From assembly GCA_036345935.2 (NCBI GenBank), contig JADWOT020001260.1, positions 1-64,000 on the forward strand: DNA of 64,000 bases. The letters run 5' to 3'. Under the pieces are notes generated by a model. It saw only the letters and a list, made by a program, of their open reading frames with translations. It ran no database searches and was not told where the DNA came from. The position numbers and the translations under genes are program-made. This document shows, one piece after another, positions 34,464-46,784 of this stretch. Source of the stretch: Taenia hydatigena. Lineage: Eukaryota; Platyhelminthes; Cestoda; Cyclophyllidea; Taeniidae. Positions within the stretch are counted from its first letter, which is position 1. Every line of letters starts with the position of its first letter.

Positions 34464-36102
34464 TCAGTCACTGCCTCGTTGAGATGACAACCAGTGGGGA
34501 AATGTTTGGGCCACCAAGGTTCTTAAAAAATTTAGAGAGACATTCCACCTCAACCGACTTCTTTTCTGTCCGTTGGAAGTGACTGCAATAACTATTGCCT
34601 GATTTGACGCAAAAGACCCCAAGGTGACTAGCGAATCCTCCCTGCGAAAGTGCAAAACCAATTATATGGATCATGCAGTCATAATCGTAATGCGTGTAAC
34701 ATGTCTTTGGAAGTCTGATTCGACTGGTAATGTAGCCCATACCTATTAGTACAACAACATCCCTTTAGACATGCAGGCCACGGGTACTATCGTTTCTTAT
34801 CTGCTGGGGACAGATTGGCAAATACAGCCTTTGGTGCTTCGAAATCAAGGCATACGTTCCACATTCGACATCGTGTGAGGTGGAAGCTCGGGAAGGGCTT
34901 AAATATATGTTTCTATGGAGTTGCTCGGACTCATTTGCGGTTAGAAAGCGTTGATTTTAGTCCGACTGCTTCCATATGCATAAAAAAGCTTCGGAACCAC
35001 TTCATATGGTACTCGGTGGAGGTCGTAAGAAAAGCAACTGGCAGAGTCAGCTGTGCACTGCAATTAATTTTAAATGTGCGGCCATCTAGTAGTAGGGATT
35101 TGGCGTCAAGGCAGCTGCACACCTCTCAAGCCATTTTAGGTGATGCATCAGTAATTTTACGTTGTGAGCCATTTCATACCAGCCATTATCAGAATGAGCC
35201 ATCATAGACTTGATGTGTGCCGAAGATGCGGGGCTTAAATAATTGGCACCAGGGGGACGTCAACACATTGTTGCAAAATCACCTAGTCATCACGATTACT
35301 CGATTCACCATTGCCTACCCATTGCAATTGCAATGAAATAAAGTAGGACCTTAAAAGCCACTTTGTGCAGCGAGAACCCACCACAGCAATGGCATCTATA
35401 CCGTTGTCTGTTTACTGCTAACTGGCAATCACATGGTCTGACGTAACCGCCTTTCAAATGGCTGTAGGCAGATAGAGTTGTTTAATATGCACCGATTAAA
35501 TCATTGAGGAGTGGGTGACATATTGCCGTGTGCAAAAATTTCATACAGCTTCCGGGAGCCAAATCATTTCGATAGGTTTATTTTTGAATCGCCTGCTGTT
35601 GATTGTAAAATGCGAACAATCCTGGATTGTGCGACGCAAAACTTGAGCACGCTCTGCATCGATCACATGGCGATACCTAATCGTGTGGCTTGAATGTGGC
35701 ATCCGATGCAAGAAGAATGAATAGACTGGAAAGCGTTTCAACACATGCGCCTCAGGAAAGCTTACGCAGTCATTAAAGATCCGACTACCCCAGCAGCATG
35801 TTGGCTGAAGGAGGTGAATGACAAGCAATCAGTTGCTTCAATTGCTCTCCGATAATGCCATCAATAACCAGCCCTTGGTCACGCGGTTATATCAAACAAT
35901 AGGCATGGAGTATCTTAACCGTTTCTTGCTTTATGCATTTAAGAACTCACTTCAAAAACATCTTTTATCCTGTGCGGTGCAATGTTCCGATTTCATTTCG
36001 ATTTGTCTCATTTTACATCGCTTCATCATTTTCATCTTCGAGCGCAAACAACAAGGCTTGATCACCACATGCACACGCACGTCTAGGACGTGGCTACTTT
36101 GA
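34464..36102. other. Cluster of overlapping open frames on both strands
   Basis: Forward frames at 34,815-35,207 (130 codons, the longest in the central part of the window), 35,511-35,693 and 35,818-36,102 (starting MTSNQLLQLLSDNAINNQ) alternate with reverse frames at 34,468-34,740 and 35,541-35,828. A good reverse-strand acceptor, CATTCACCTCCTTCAG, precedes the frame that begins PTCCWGSRIFN at about 35,789. A forward donor-like GAG|GTGAAT sits close to the same place. These models conflict and no domain is recognised. There may be a real gene here, but the strand cannot be decided by eye. Confidence 0.25.
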
Positions 36103-37400
36103 CTCATCTACGGGTAAGGCAATTTTACTTACCTCACACAATCTTCGTCAGAGTGTGCCATTGACCTGGTTTCTGCACCCCATTTATAGTTGTGAGCCAA
36201 AATGTAGAGGTTAATTCCCATAAACGCTAGAATTCGGTGCATTGTGAGACATTTGTGACGGCGGCAAACCAACTCGCCTCTAGTAAGCATACGTCCTGAC
36301 TTCATTAAGTCGACGCCATTACTAAATGCTGTAGATAGAGAAGGATGACCGGAATCACAATCAAGAGGAGCCTACTTCATCTTTGTTTTTAGACCTTTTC
36401 TACAAGACCAATAAAGTTCGTTTCCCATCGAGTGTCGTGTCATATACTATTGAGTAAACTTCGAGGGGTTTGAGTCCATTTTCAGAAATCGGCTTACGAT
36501 TTTGGAACAATAACTACCCTACAAGGTGAAATTCAAGGGTGATGTGTTTAATTATGCTAAAGAATCCATCGTGATGACCAAAACTAACTATTAGTCTGGA
36601 CAGCTGCGGCATGGATACACATTTGCGTTGGCGGTGTCCCGCTAAAAATAACCGATGAACTCTCCTGATGATGAAGTAAAGCTGGCGATAATAGCATCGT
36701 GAAAAAATCTGTTGCAAATTGTCTTATTAACTTCGGCATGAAGACAACCTGGCAGTAGTTTATAAGGTATCAACGACTACGGTGTGGCTGACCTCATGAT
36801 ACCGTGGACCAAAGATATGCTCCGCGTTCGATGCCTTAAGATAAACCGCAACCCACTTTGTCAAATCGGCCTTTCTCCGCTCAAACTAAGCCCACTTGGT
36901 TTGCAGCGGAACTCTGTAAACAGAAACATATGATGAAAGCAAGATGGGAAAACAAAACACCTTATTTTCAATTGCGCATATCGTTGCAGTCGGTGATATA
37001 TGATAAGCCTTCTTTTCGCTTCTATTTTAAGCATTTTTTGTGACTTTACTAAAAGTGCCAACTCAAAAACAGAAGTATGGGCCTAAGAAATAAATAAGTT
37101 CTAAAATCTGCATCAGACTGGATAACCATTGATTATGCTTTAGCGCTTATAGCAATCTAGGAAGTTTCATGCACTACGCATAGGGGTGATTTTGTCGTAC
37201 GCCTGGCTCCTATTTCCGAACTGCCCACAGTATCCTAATGAAGGGAATATGAGAGACATGAAAATAAAAGCCTACGGTGCGATTCATGGAACCCTACAAC
37301 TGTCCGACTAAGCATTTGTAAGCAGGGTATATCTCATTTGACAGACTAGCGCTAAAGTGCTACTAGTTTGGCTGAATTTTCCTTTCTGTAGTGATATAGA
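36103..37400. other. Unassigned stretch
   Basis: Nothing supported. Confidence 0.35.
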
Positions 37401-37688
37401 ATGCCTCAAAGAAACATTTGTTTTCAAAAATTTCAGGAAGAATACGATAGGCTTGGTTTAGGCTTAATGAGATCAGAAACATTTGACTGGAATGTAAAGT
37501 GTAAAGCAGATCTCAGAAGTAGAGGTCAAAAATATGCCCTTTACTTCTGCAGGCACCCAGAGGATGCTGACCTAGCGCAACACAGAGTGCAATTTGCGCG
37601 CATCGTAATAAACCTGTTCAAGCTTTTAGCTTCTTTATTTAGCACAGAAGACAACAGTTTTAGTGTCTCGACATACATAAAATACTGA
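37401..37688 (+). CDS. Small intact open frame of unknown function
   Basis: This 95-codon frame begins with an ATG ten bases after an acceptor-like TTCCTTTCTGTAG (37,391) and ends at TGA. An in-frame TGA stands just before the ATG, so the ATG would be the true start after a leader intron. The protein begins MPQRNICFQKFQEEYDRLG and has a C-terminal hydrophobic stretch FARIVINLFKLLASLF, possibly one helix. No family is recognised and no second copy exists in the window. It may be a small single-exon gene or chance. Confidence 0.3.
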   Translation: MPQRNICFQKFQEEYDRLGLGLMRSETFDWNVKCKADLRSRGQKYALYFCRHPEDADLAQHRVQFARIVINLFKLLASLFSTEDNSFSVSTYIKY

Positions 37689-39874
37689 GAAGCGCACATC
37701 CTGGATTTTCGGTTGGCTGCCTTAAGCATTTGGGTGCTGGTAAACACGTTTAGAGATGAGGACGATTTTCTAAAAATAAATTGCTATATTCTTCGTTTTG
37801 CAAGACACTCAAGGTAACTGATTATTTTACTTTGGACTATTGGTTGAACAAATAAGACCCTGCCCTCTAATAATTCGAAAGTTGACGATGGCTTAGGCAC
37901 AGCTGAATTCGTGTTGCTCTGTCCTCATGCACGAACCGAGGGCACATCACGCGCATTGGGTCAAAAATAAGGCCCGTCTTTCTCTAGCTCTATGACTTCT
38001 CTCCACCTAGGTTAAACTCATCGGCTTAACTAAAGGCTCATGTAGTTATATAACAGTTTGCATTATAACTAGTAGCAAAAAGGGGCATAGAAAAGAGAGG
38101 GATCATGGTTTTCATAATGTAACTGGCTTTGCTCAAGAAGGCATGACAAGCCTTGCAGTGGCTTCTAATTTAATTCATTGATTAACAACTTGGTAGATGT
38201 TAGCCATTCCTAGTGGCCAGTAATTAACTCCTTCTCCCGTTAGGAGCACCGTCCTTACAACAGCTTCATCTTACCTAATCGGTAGGCAGGTGTAACCCAT
38301 TTTGTAGCTACTTTTGAAGTTGTTAACTTTAGTACCTGCAGTTTCTTGTTTTTCCTCTCCTAGGAACTGGTTTCGCCCTTTTGATGCTTAGCCTTAGCTT
38401 CACTGCGTGGTGAATGATGGTAGGAATAACAAAGGGGTGCCTCATGCCAGTCTCACTGTCACTCATTTCTTTGCCTTGGTCATGGCACGGGGAATGTCAA
38501 CCTGTATCATTCCCTTGGGTCGTTTTACGGCAAGCCCTTAAATTCAAACAGACGTTTTGAGGAGCAACTGCAGTGCTTGATTTGGGTCAGGGAGGTTCTC
38601 ATACCAGTTAAACAGATGGTGCACAGTTGGGATATAAGTAAATGCTTTAACATCTGGCTCTTCTTATGGTTCTATGCTTTGACTTCTGTGTACCCATGTC
38701 ATCGTCCATTGTGAATTTTTTTCTCTTAACGATCCCTTTTTAGCTCGTTGGCCATAGTGCACTCTTATTTAATTAACAGTGATAGGTAAATATTCTTCTA
38801 CTCCCTACTCAACAGCTGCAACCAGCTCTTATTTGCACACTCCAAAGCCTAAAATATAAGAATACAAACACTCCACTGGAAAACGCTGCTTTGTGAGAAA
38901 ACTCATGCTGCACTACTCTTCGTAATTTTGATTGTTAAGCTCCAAAACGGCATTAAATGTCTGTACTTATCAATTCTCTAAGATTGTGATGGAAAATGAC
39001 GTACATTTTACTATTGGGCCATTTTTCTTCACGGTTTTGTGTTGTGATTCTATAAGGACAAGTGTCAACCAATTTTAATGCGGAGGCGGAGGCTTTGTGC
39101 TTGCGCCTACATAAATTTTAGGCATTTGCAGAAAGATCACTGGAGATAGCTGAGCGAAAGCCTAATAGGACCAAAAGCGATTGTCAAAACCACAGGGGAA
39201 ACTTGATCATCTTTGTCTATGCCAGTGTTTCTAGCATTTAACCACAAAATAAAATATTTTAGGCTTAAAATAGTCCAGTTAGCCTTTTAATCATGCAAGA
39301 AAACACAGTGAAAGATTGTTTAAAAGGGTCTCAAACTATCCCATCCTGGTCATTTTCATCTGGTCGAAAATGGAGCAAGGGTATAATGGCCATAACATTT
39401 GGTTCGTGCCGACGAAGATAGCAAATGGCAAGTTGGTTCTAAAGAGCGAAATTGCTTCACTAAATCACTCGTGAGTGCTGGCTAAAAATCGTACGAAGAA
39501 GGACGATCTCACGACAGGTTTTAATAAGTTTAGTTAACGAAAATTTGTTAGCCGAGATGACAGCACACCGTTCTAAATCTGGATGCTTGAAATACCCCAT
39601 CCAACAAGGTATTTACGTTCATTCACTAAGTATATCCCTTTGGAAATCATGGACTAGTTGCAACTCACCTTACTGATGGTGGTGGTGATGAGATTGTTCT
39701 AGTTGTATTGATCACCTAAAAGAAGAGCGTCTGGAACATCCGCTTGATTGCTCCTCTTAGACAAGAACCAACTAGTGAACATAAATCGCCTGACAAAACA
39801 GTTGCCATCGAGTTCCAACGTGAGAAAAGCAAACTCTGTCCTTTGTTCTGAGTTCAATCGACTGCAAGTAAATC
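37689..39874. other. Unassigned stretch
   Basis: No open frame, repeat copy or RNA gene could be supported over about 2.2 kb. Confidence 0.4.
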
Positions 39875-40102
39875 ATGACTCTATCCAGTTATTTTACCGT
39901 CCCAAAGAATATGAATGCCAAAGATGAGGAAGCTAATCTTGTGTTCATTACGCTCGGATCTGCCTTGTTAACAACAGATGCAAGCCAACGAAAAAAACTA
40001 TCTCTAACCATCAAGTTCATTAACTGCCTTCATTTCCTCAAGTATTCGAGTGCCAATGCATGTGCGCTCAGTTTGCCCAAATTCAAACATTCGCATCTGT
40101 AA
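39875..40102 (+). other. Small open frame
   Basis: This 75-codon frame starts MTLSSYFTVPKNMNAKDEE. It lies just left of the inverted-repeat arm and is not part of it. There is no homology support. Confidence 0.2.
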
Positions 40103-40340
40103 AATAAGGATAGCCTCCAAATAGCATAACTTGCCATACCTTATTCAAGCCACTCCAGATTATGATTTAGTTGGCTTTGTTTGATTTACTTAAGCGACCA
40201 ATAGTTGTGATGCTACTAACTTTACAATTCTGCACCAGTAACTTAACTTAAGCGCACTTTTACCATATGATTCATTTATGTGTTGTATGATTGTTCGATT
40301 GAATACTCAAACATTTTGCTGTGCATAGCGCATGTAGAAT

Positions 40341-40577
40341 TTAATGTACATGGTAGGAAAACATCCCCAGTTTGAGCATGCTCCATCGTTCGTGAGCGTA
40401 GAGTTTCTGAATTTCGTTAAAGCACTTGCGAGGCATTTTTGAGAAGTCGAGATGGTGAGTTACTTTGTCGGGAATCCGATTGACTGAGATTGCCTCTACG
40501 CATCCTTTTGGATCGTAACTTGCAGTAAAAGGTATTAAGTGGCGAAGAGTTAACCAGGTAGCGGGCTGTTTTATCAT
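40341..40577 (-). other. Outer open frame of the left arm
   Basis: This 78-codon reverse-strand frame contains VNRIPDKVTHHLDFSKMPRK and FNEIQKLYAHERW. The matching place in the right arm (about 48,280-48,510, forward strand) keeps most of the residues, but a one-base loss and a later one-base gain shift the frame in between. So if this was a gene, only the left copy is intact. No family is recognised. Confidence 0.3.
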
Positions 40578-41117
40578 TCGCTCATGTATTTGCTATACCG
40601 ATGTGAAGGAAAATTGATGCAAGAAGGCCAGTAAGAGCAGTGGTATAAAGTTTCGTAGGCTACAGTCATAGTACTAGAATCTTCACATTTATGGAGGTGG
40701 GGATGGTGACTGGGTGGATTTGTGCAGTATTGTACGGTAGAGTGTAAGGAAAAGGGAAGACAGTAATAAAACGAGTGATACAATTGTTAAAGGAATGGTC
40801 TATATTTGGCCTCAGTCCAGTATTAGACCTTGATACGGTTTGCATTCTTGATTAAAGCGTTTTTATCACACTGGTAGTTTATTGAAGAAAAAGTGGTAAT
40901 GCAATGACATCGACACCGCATCCCTTCCACTCAACCATCCATTTATACAAACCGTCAATACTGCTAAACTAAGCACCTGCAAGATGATGTGTGCTGTGCC
41001 CATTTATTGAGTAGGCAAAAATAAATGCATTGTTACTCTCTAGTTTCTTTTGCTTTGGGGGTAAAGTAATGGCGCCAAAATAGTAAAACAGGAGAGCACA
41101 TGAGACGGAGGTGACAA

Positions 41118-41507
41118 GGGATTTATCAGCACCTACTTACCCTAGATGTAACTAATTACAAGGTGAATAAATCTAAAGCAAAGCGACAAAAACCTTAAAC
41201 GTTTGACCAGGCTATTTTTTTGCAGAAATTATAAGATTGCATTCAGTTAGCAAAAGGATGCTGCATTTTAATCCTTATTAAAACTATCCGTACTCGAGTT
41301 TTTGGGCATAACAAGGTTTCCGTTTAAATGCTCAGTGAAATAGCTTTAGAGTAGATGTCGTCATAACGAAGGCTGCCAGAAGTGGCGAATGCAGTGGCTG
41401 TTGATTAGAATTTTACTGAGAACAAACTAAAACCAAGAGAAGGATGACAGTGTGCAAGAGACAGAAGCATTTGTAAAAGTCATGCGTTATTCTATGCTGT
41501 CTCTCCA
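41118..41507. other. Left-arm-specific 390-base segment
   Basis: In the right arm GAGGTGACA is followed directly by TATCCAAAGGGA. In the left arm about 390 bases lie between GAGGTGACA and TCCAAAGGGA. It is either an insertion on the left or a deletion on the right. No clear target duplication, terminal repeat or coding frame was seen. Confidence 0.65.
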
Positions 41508-42041
41508 TGTCCAAAGGGAATTCGCATCACGATTCAAGTTTCTTAGCGCCTATCTTGACCAGATATATATCATTAGAGTGTAGTGTGGGAAAAACTCTTT
41601 TAACACTAACTCACTGGGATGGAAAATTGCATTAAGTTGACACTTGTTTAATCCTGAGCTTGTTAACTCTGCATCTCCTACTTCGGTTTGGATCTAATGG
41701 ACAAAAATAGATTGCCTCCGATACCACTGCGTTTCACCAAATTTACGAAAACGAATCGGTAAAGCATACTGATGAAAGTAAGAAGTAAGAATTAGGGAGA
41801 AGATGGTCAACTGTGTAGGTTGTTTTGGTTCATTACCAAGTCTTTTGACGCAGATGAAGTCACCTTCTGCAAATAGCTTAACCCCAAGAGACAAAAACTT
41901 CATTTATTGTGCCAGTTTCCACATGGAATTAATACTCCAAGTTAAGTTGAGTAAAAATTTCAGCAGAATTGGATGAGGCAGTAGAGGACGAGTGGAGTGG
42001 ACAGTATGGTCAGGCAGGGGTCGATAAGTAAAGTGAGGTAG

Positions 42042-42356
42042 AGTAGGCCAGCAATTGCGAGCATTCCATTACCGTCACTTAAGACTGTGCTAACTCAAGC
42101 CAACGTAGTACAGTCTCAATGGTGGAGAAAAATCAGAGATGTGAACCTGATGCAGTCATCAACATCCTCTTTTTCAATGATTTTTGTTTATCCCAGACAC
42201 TTCTCATTTGGTTCCTCTACCCATTGTACCCTCAAGAATGCATGTATGCGCGTTAGCGATTTGAAACGCAGACGACCGTCTACCCATAGTATTGCTTATG
42301 ATCATCCTTTGTCATTTTGGTCATCTATGTACCTAGATCATCACGGAAACTGGTAA
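42042..42356 (+). CDS. Inner conserved frame of the inverted repeat, left copy
   Basis: The frame is open for 104 codons after an in-frame stop and ends at TAA (HHGNW then stop). The first in-frame ATG is internal, so an upstream exon is likely; a shared AGGCCAG or GGGCCAG precedes the readable part and could serve as acceptor. The right arm encodes the same protein. From QSQWWRKIRDV to THCTL (41 codons) I count seven synonymous and three amino-acid-changing codons between copies, which points to selection on protein. The end carries a donor-like CTG|GTAAGG. No domain recognised. Confidence 0.5.
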   Translation, partial: SRPAIASIPLPSLKTVLTQANVVQSQWWRKIRDVNLMQSSTSSFSMIFVYPRHFSFGSSTHCTLKNACMRVSDLKRRRPSTHSIAYDHPLSFWSSMYLDHHGNW

Positions 42357-42425
42357 GGATGAGTGTCTGCTCTTCAGTCGCTAGTGGAAGTTTGCCGTGC
42401 ATATGTGCGCGTGTACAGCAAAGTG

Positions 42426-44980
42426 TAAATGCGTTTGCCTGTCTCATTATCCAGGTTCATAATTCGCAATTTAGAGAGTTGGTCAAATAGTGCATTATAT
42501 AAACGAGTGAAAAGAATCGCCTCCCTCACTCTCGACGCAATCCACGTGTAATTATGAGTTTGTGTGAATGGTTTTAATTTGCGAGCCTAATTGTGCAATT
42601 TTCCTTTATATAATTTTGTAGATGGTCTAATATCCAGTTCCACCGAAGATCAAGTTAAAACTCGCTGCTTGTCTAATTGGTTTATTGCTTAAAAATTCTA
42701 CCCGGTATCGCTTCAAGTTTAGCTAACTTAGAATTGGCTACTTTGTATCCCATTTTAGCCGTAAACATCTCCGATTGCACTCTTTTCGCTAGTCACCCTC
42801 AATCCGGAACGGTGGAAAGAAAGTAGATGGGGTGAGTCAAGGAAGAGCAATACACAACGTACAAACATTTATTCAGAGAAGATCAACAAGTTATCCTGAC
42901 TTGACAGCATAATCTACCAGCGAGTCAGTTTAGTTCACGAACTGCTTAGCAAGACTTTTCTCGATTAAAAGCAACGACGAAGTGACTGTTCAGTTCAGTA
43001 AAGAAAGAGGAATGCGCATAGCAAAGTATGTGCTATCTCGCAGATCACTTACGGCAGAAATGATAAACTTTGCAGTAGGTACGCCGATTTTGAGTAGGCA
43101 TACTAAGCACTGCTAGAAAAGCGCGCACACAGGATGTTTTATATTGTACGAGATTTTCCTTGCATATTCCCAAAAGCCCGCAGCGGAAGAGATAAGCCTG
43201 TCTAGCATGGTAGTAGGTAAAGTTGGCAAGAATGCTGGGTACTCTTCCCTGAGGTTAAGATCTTATGGTGTCTAGAAGATAGCGTGCCTCCTAGGCGCAC
43301 ATATTTCTTCTCATAATTATTAAGAAATGCAATGCACTTTCGAAGGGAGTATACCACATAATACTTCAACTCACTCACAGCCAGGTGAATCAACGGATGG
43401 CTTCGTAAATATCTCTTTGACTAAGGTTTGCTTCTTGTAACCCAAAATCCGTTGCATCGATCGTGTGAAAAAACCCAAGTTGCCGGTAGGAATAAGAATC
43501 TCTCACCTTGGATGGCGCAGGATACAAATATAATGCAGACAAAGTAAACAAACTACACACTGGCTCACGATGCATCGCTGGAAAGTATTTTTTCACCTGT
43601 GACGAGGTACGACAATCTCATGTTCTTTTCGGAATTTGAATTTTAAAATTTTATGTGAACGTCTTAAGCAGCGAATTCATTCCAGTTCTCTAAGTATGCC
43701 CTATTATGATTATATGAAAAATAAACCATAATTCTGAACGGCCTTCACCGTTACTAACATGGAAAATAAATGCCCTAAAGGGTTGTTCGTTCCTTTCACT
43801 TTTTACCAAAATCGGTAACTGAATGAACATGGACCACGTTACATATCCCATTTTATGTTGCGACTCGATGCTACTGCTGCCCTTAATCAACCTCTAGCTG
43901 CGACAAAAACGGCCATGAACCAACCCCTCTAGTCATGAATTTCCTTTCCACTGATGTTTTTTGGTGATTTGGTTAGGCCCACAGTTTCGTCCTCCATGGA
44001 ACAGAATTTGCGAGATGGGAGTGTGCTGGTCATCACGCGCGCTTATAACTAGTCTCAAAAACTTTGGCGTAGAAACAAAATGGCCAAGGTCCTGCCATTG
44101 TAATAGTATTACAACCACGCTGGTGGAAAAAACAACTGAGTTCTGAAATCGCTATCAATAAAAAATCTGCTGATGCACCCACCCACTACCTGCATCATCG
44201 CAGGTGTTCACTAGCTTCAAATTACTCACCACACCCTCATAATGCACCATTTTCCATCAACTCGCAGGCAATCGTTAGAAAACAGACACACAGGTTTTCA
44301 AAATCATAGGAGCGAAGACAGACGGAAAGCGTAAAGAAGTTCGGCGTTTTCGGTGTCACTTGCAAATAATCCAGAGCAGGGGATTCATACAGGTCTATTG
44401 TGTGCGGTTGCAATTTAAAGCCGTTAGTTATGTAAAAACATCTCGCAACTTTTTAACTGAGTCCAAAATTCAATCAGAAGCATTACCTGCAACTCTATTC
44501 AAGTTGCACAGTCAAAGTTACAATAAAAAAGATTGAGGCTACAGGCATGGCTAAGGGAGCAGCCTTGGGGACACAGGCCATTTAAGCTCGTAACCAATAT
44601 TTATAGTCAGATAACATTTGATTACATGTAGTCAGTTGATGTAAATTTTAAAATTGCCTAATACGACAGTTTATAACATTTGCTTTATTTAATGCTTTGG
44701 TGATTTGTAAAATAGTTTTTCTCTTGGGTACAAAGAAATAAAGGTCGTTTGCTTCGAAATTTTTTAGCTTATTAAAACACCTTTGAAAGGCAATTTCTCA
44801 TCCTTAACAGGAGAAACTAGTCTCAGAATAACGAAGAAGCAAGCATTTCAAGTGAGGTAATACGCGACTACTGCTCCTCTTTGTTTTAATCACGTGCAAG
44901 CATGGGGACGGATCCTGGAGTTTGACATGCTTACCCATTGCATCTTTCGTAAGCTCTGACTGGCCTTCGTTCCTACCAAA
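42426..44980. other. Unassigned left part of the inverted-repeat spacer
   Basis: Open frames at 43,202, 43,390, 43,690 and 43,961 have no homology or splice support. Confidence 0.35.
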
Positions 44981-45893
44981 ATGTCTGTTTACGAATGCAC
45001 ACTATGTTCGGCAGAAGTTGAGAGCATCATTTTGTGCTTTCAACAATGGGAACGCGCACATCACAGCAAATAGATTACAATTTTAAGATGCCATTCTATG
45101 TGCACTTCTATGCATATATTTTCAAAGTGTGTTTTTTTGTAAGGATATGCATTTTGATGCATAGAATTCAAGGTTAGATTATGGGCAGTTGTGTCATAGA
45201 AAATTGATTAATTTTTAAACTAATGATAAAAATTTGCCCAACAAGTGGTTAAGTTGGGCAAATTGCGGCATATTCTTAGCGTTTTTGTAAGCACATAGTT
45301 TTTGTGTTTCAGTTATTGTAAATTTCGGGTGGTCACTTTGCCCAGGGACTTACGAGACCCTTGGACTGTTCTTACGGCACCAAAAACGTAAGCAAAGTTA
45401 CATTATTCCCCATTACTCCCTCACTTTATCGCTACACATGCCAGAATTAAAACTGTCACTTTCTTTTGAGAATCAAAGGCAGTCTGGAATCACAATGTGT
45501 GCAAATTGTGTGCCCGTATTTTTGGAGACTTCGACTCGCTTCTGTTTCATTTCATCGCAGTGCATCTCCGTGAGTTTTTGTTCAGTAGCCTTTGATTGGA
45601 TTTAGTGGGTGCTCTGTTCCTTAGCCACAGCTTTTATACATCACACAAAACCTCCTTAAACGTATGCTTCATTTTATTATCCCGCAGTCGTGCCGGTGGG
45701 GAATTCAGAGATGTGTCTTCTCTGCACAGAATGCTACGCATCTGTTCCTGATTTGGACGCATTAGAAGAACACATGCGCTTCAATCACTACTGGGGTATC
45801 ATTTTAGTTGTCAGGCATACTCTACAATAATTGTTTATTGTGAAGCTTAAATTATCCTGCATTACAGACGTTTGGCTTGCAATATATGGATAG
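44981..45893 (+). CDS. Small multi-exon C2H2 zinc-finger-like protein (about 126 aa)
   Basis: Proposed exons are 44,981-45,065, 45,313-45,387, 45,483-45,569, 45,688-45,795 and 45,868-45,893. All internal junctions are phase 1, and the whole reads without a stop to TAG. Exon 3 encodes a textbook finger, C-x2-C-x3-F-x5-L-x2-H-x4-H (CKLCARIFGDFDSLLFHFIA). Exon 4 has CLLC, then a loop three residues longer, then HMRFNH. Exon 2 keeps SLC..Y and a histidine but has Trp in place of the first Cys. Exon 1 starts MSVYECTLC, with an in-frame stop upstream and A at -3, but its finger lacks the first His. Donors GTAAGC, GTGAGT and GTATCA and four AG acceptors are good to fair. The exon-1 donor would be a GC (CACA|GCAAAT) and is the weakest link. 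Nucleic-acid or protein binding is likely from the fold, but the target is unknown. Confidence 0.6.
45231..45264. other. Perfect 12-bp hairpin
   Basis: AATTTGCCCAAC pairs perfectly with GTTGGGCAAATT across a 10-base loop. It lies in the first intron of the zinc-finger-like gene. It may be a protein-binding palindrome or an RNA structure. Confidence 0.7.
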
Positions 45894-46510
45894 AATGCGA
45901 GTAAGTGCTATTACATCAGCAAAACATGTAAGTTTTGTAAGTTTTCCTTTCCAATTGGGGTTGATGTCTTAGTAAGTTTAGAGTATTCTTTGCGGGGTAA
46001 CGGCCAGTGTGCTGCGAATCTGACTATGCAAAGCTAGTTAAAACTTGCATGGTTGGTATGACAAGGCAAACTTCTTTGGCAGTTTGGATTGCAATGGACA
46101 TCGAAGTTGGAATATTAAATGATCAAGAGTTGGGCGTGATTTTACTAGTCACTGATTTTTGGGTGCGCTGTGCATCTGAATGCAAATGTGATGATTGTGC
46201 ACTCATTTTCTGTGTTTCAGTGCAATCCATCAAGCTGTTTTGACCTACTCCTCACGGACACGTATCCAGCTATGTGCTTTGCCAGTAGACTTGCCCTCAA
46301 TAAAAATAAGAACTTGACTTCAACTGCTATCATTTGTTACCCTGATCACTATTGCACGTGAGAGTGGTTAGTCGCTTAAAAATTAGGGGATTAAGTTTAA
46401 ATGTTAAGATTTAGAGCGCGTCAGAACGATTGTATTGCTGTCAATAAATGCAAATCTCAAAACACGTGACTAATCCAAGAACGCCATCAGAAAAGTTAAA
46501 AAACAATCAC

Positions 46511-46537
46511 ATTATTTGATTAGAAGAATCAAATAAT
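46511..46537. other. Perfect 11-bp hairpin
   Basis: ATTATTTGATT pairs with AATCAAATAAT across the loop AGAAG. It is AT-rich and lies in the right part of the spacer, just outside the right arm. Confidence 0.65.
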
Positions 46538-46784
46538 CGGAATCAAAAATCGCCTACAGATAAAGCAAATAGTCGAGCTGACAGATGAAACCGTGAACAA
46601 TAAATGCATACAAAATATTAAATTAAATAAACAAAACTATGGCCGGGAGATAATGGATAGGTGTGAGAAATGAATCAATTGATATGAAGGGGCTAAGTAT
46701 TTGGCATGATGAATGGGTAGTTAGGGGAGAAATAAAAGCTTGCAAAAATAAGGGCATAAGATGGCAGTGATTATCACATATGCA

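Larger units (their letters stand above)
40352..42425 (+). repeat. Left arm of large inverted repeat
   Basis: The left arm matches the reverse complement of 46,785-48,505 over nearly its whole length, from the block containing GTTTGAGCATGCTC to the block CTGCTCTTCAGTCGCTAGTG. Substitutions are frequent but landmark order is complete. The left arm has about 390 extra bases at 41,118-41,507 and lacks about 37 bases near 41,892 that the right arm has. Confidence 0.85.

Noticed and set aside
46007..46361. Frames after the zinc-finger-like gene, one with the acceptor TTTTCTGTGTTTCAG before a cysteine-bearing stretch
   Set aside because: The gene already reaches a stop at 45,893 in phase, and this exon would enter in a different phase. 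Kept only as a possible alternative end.
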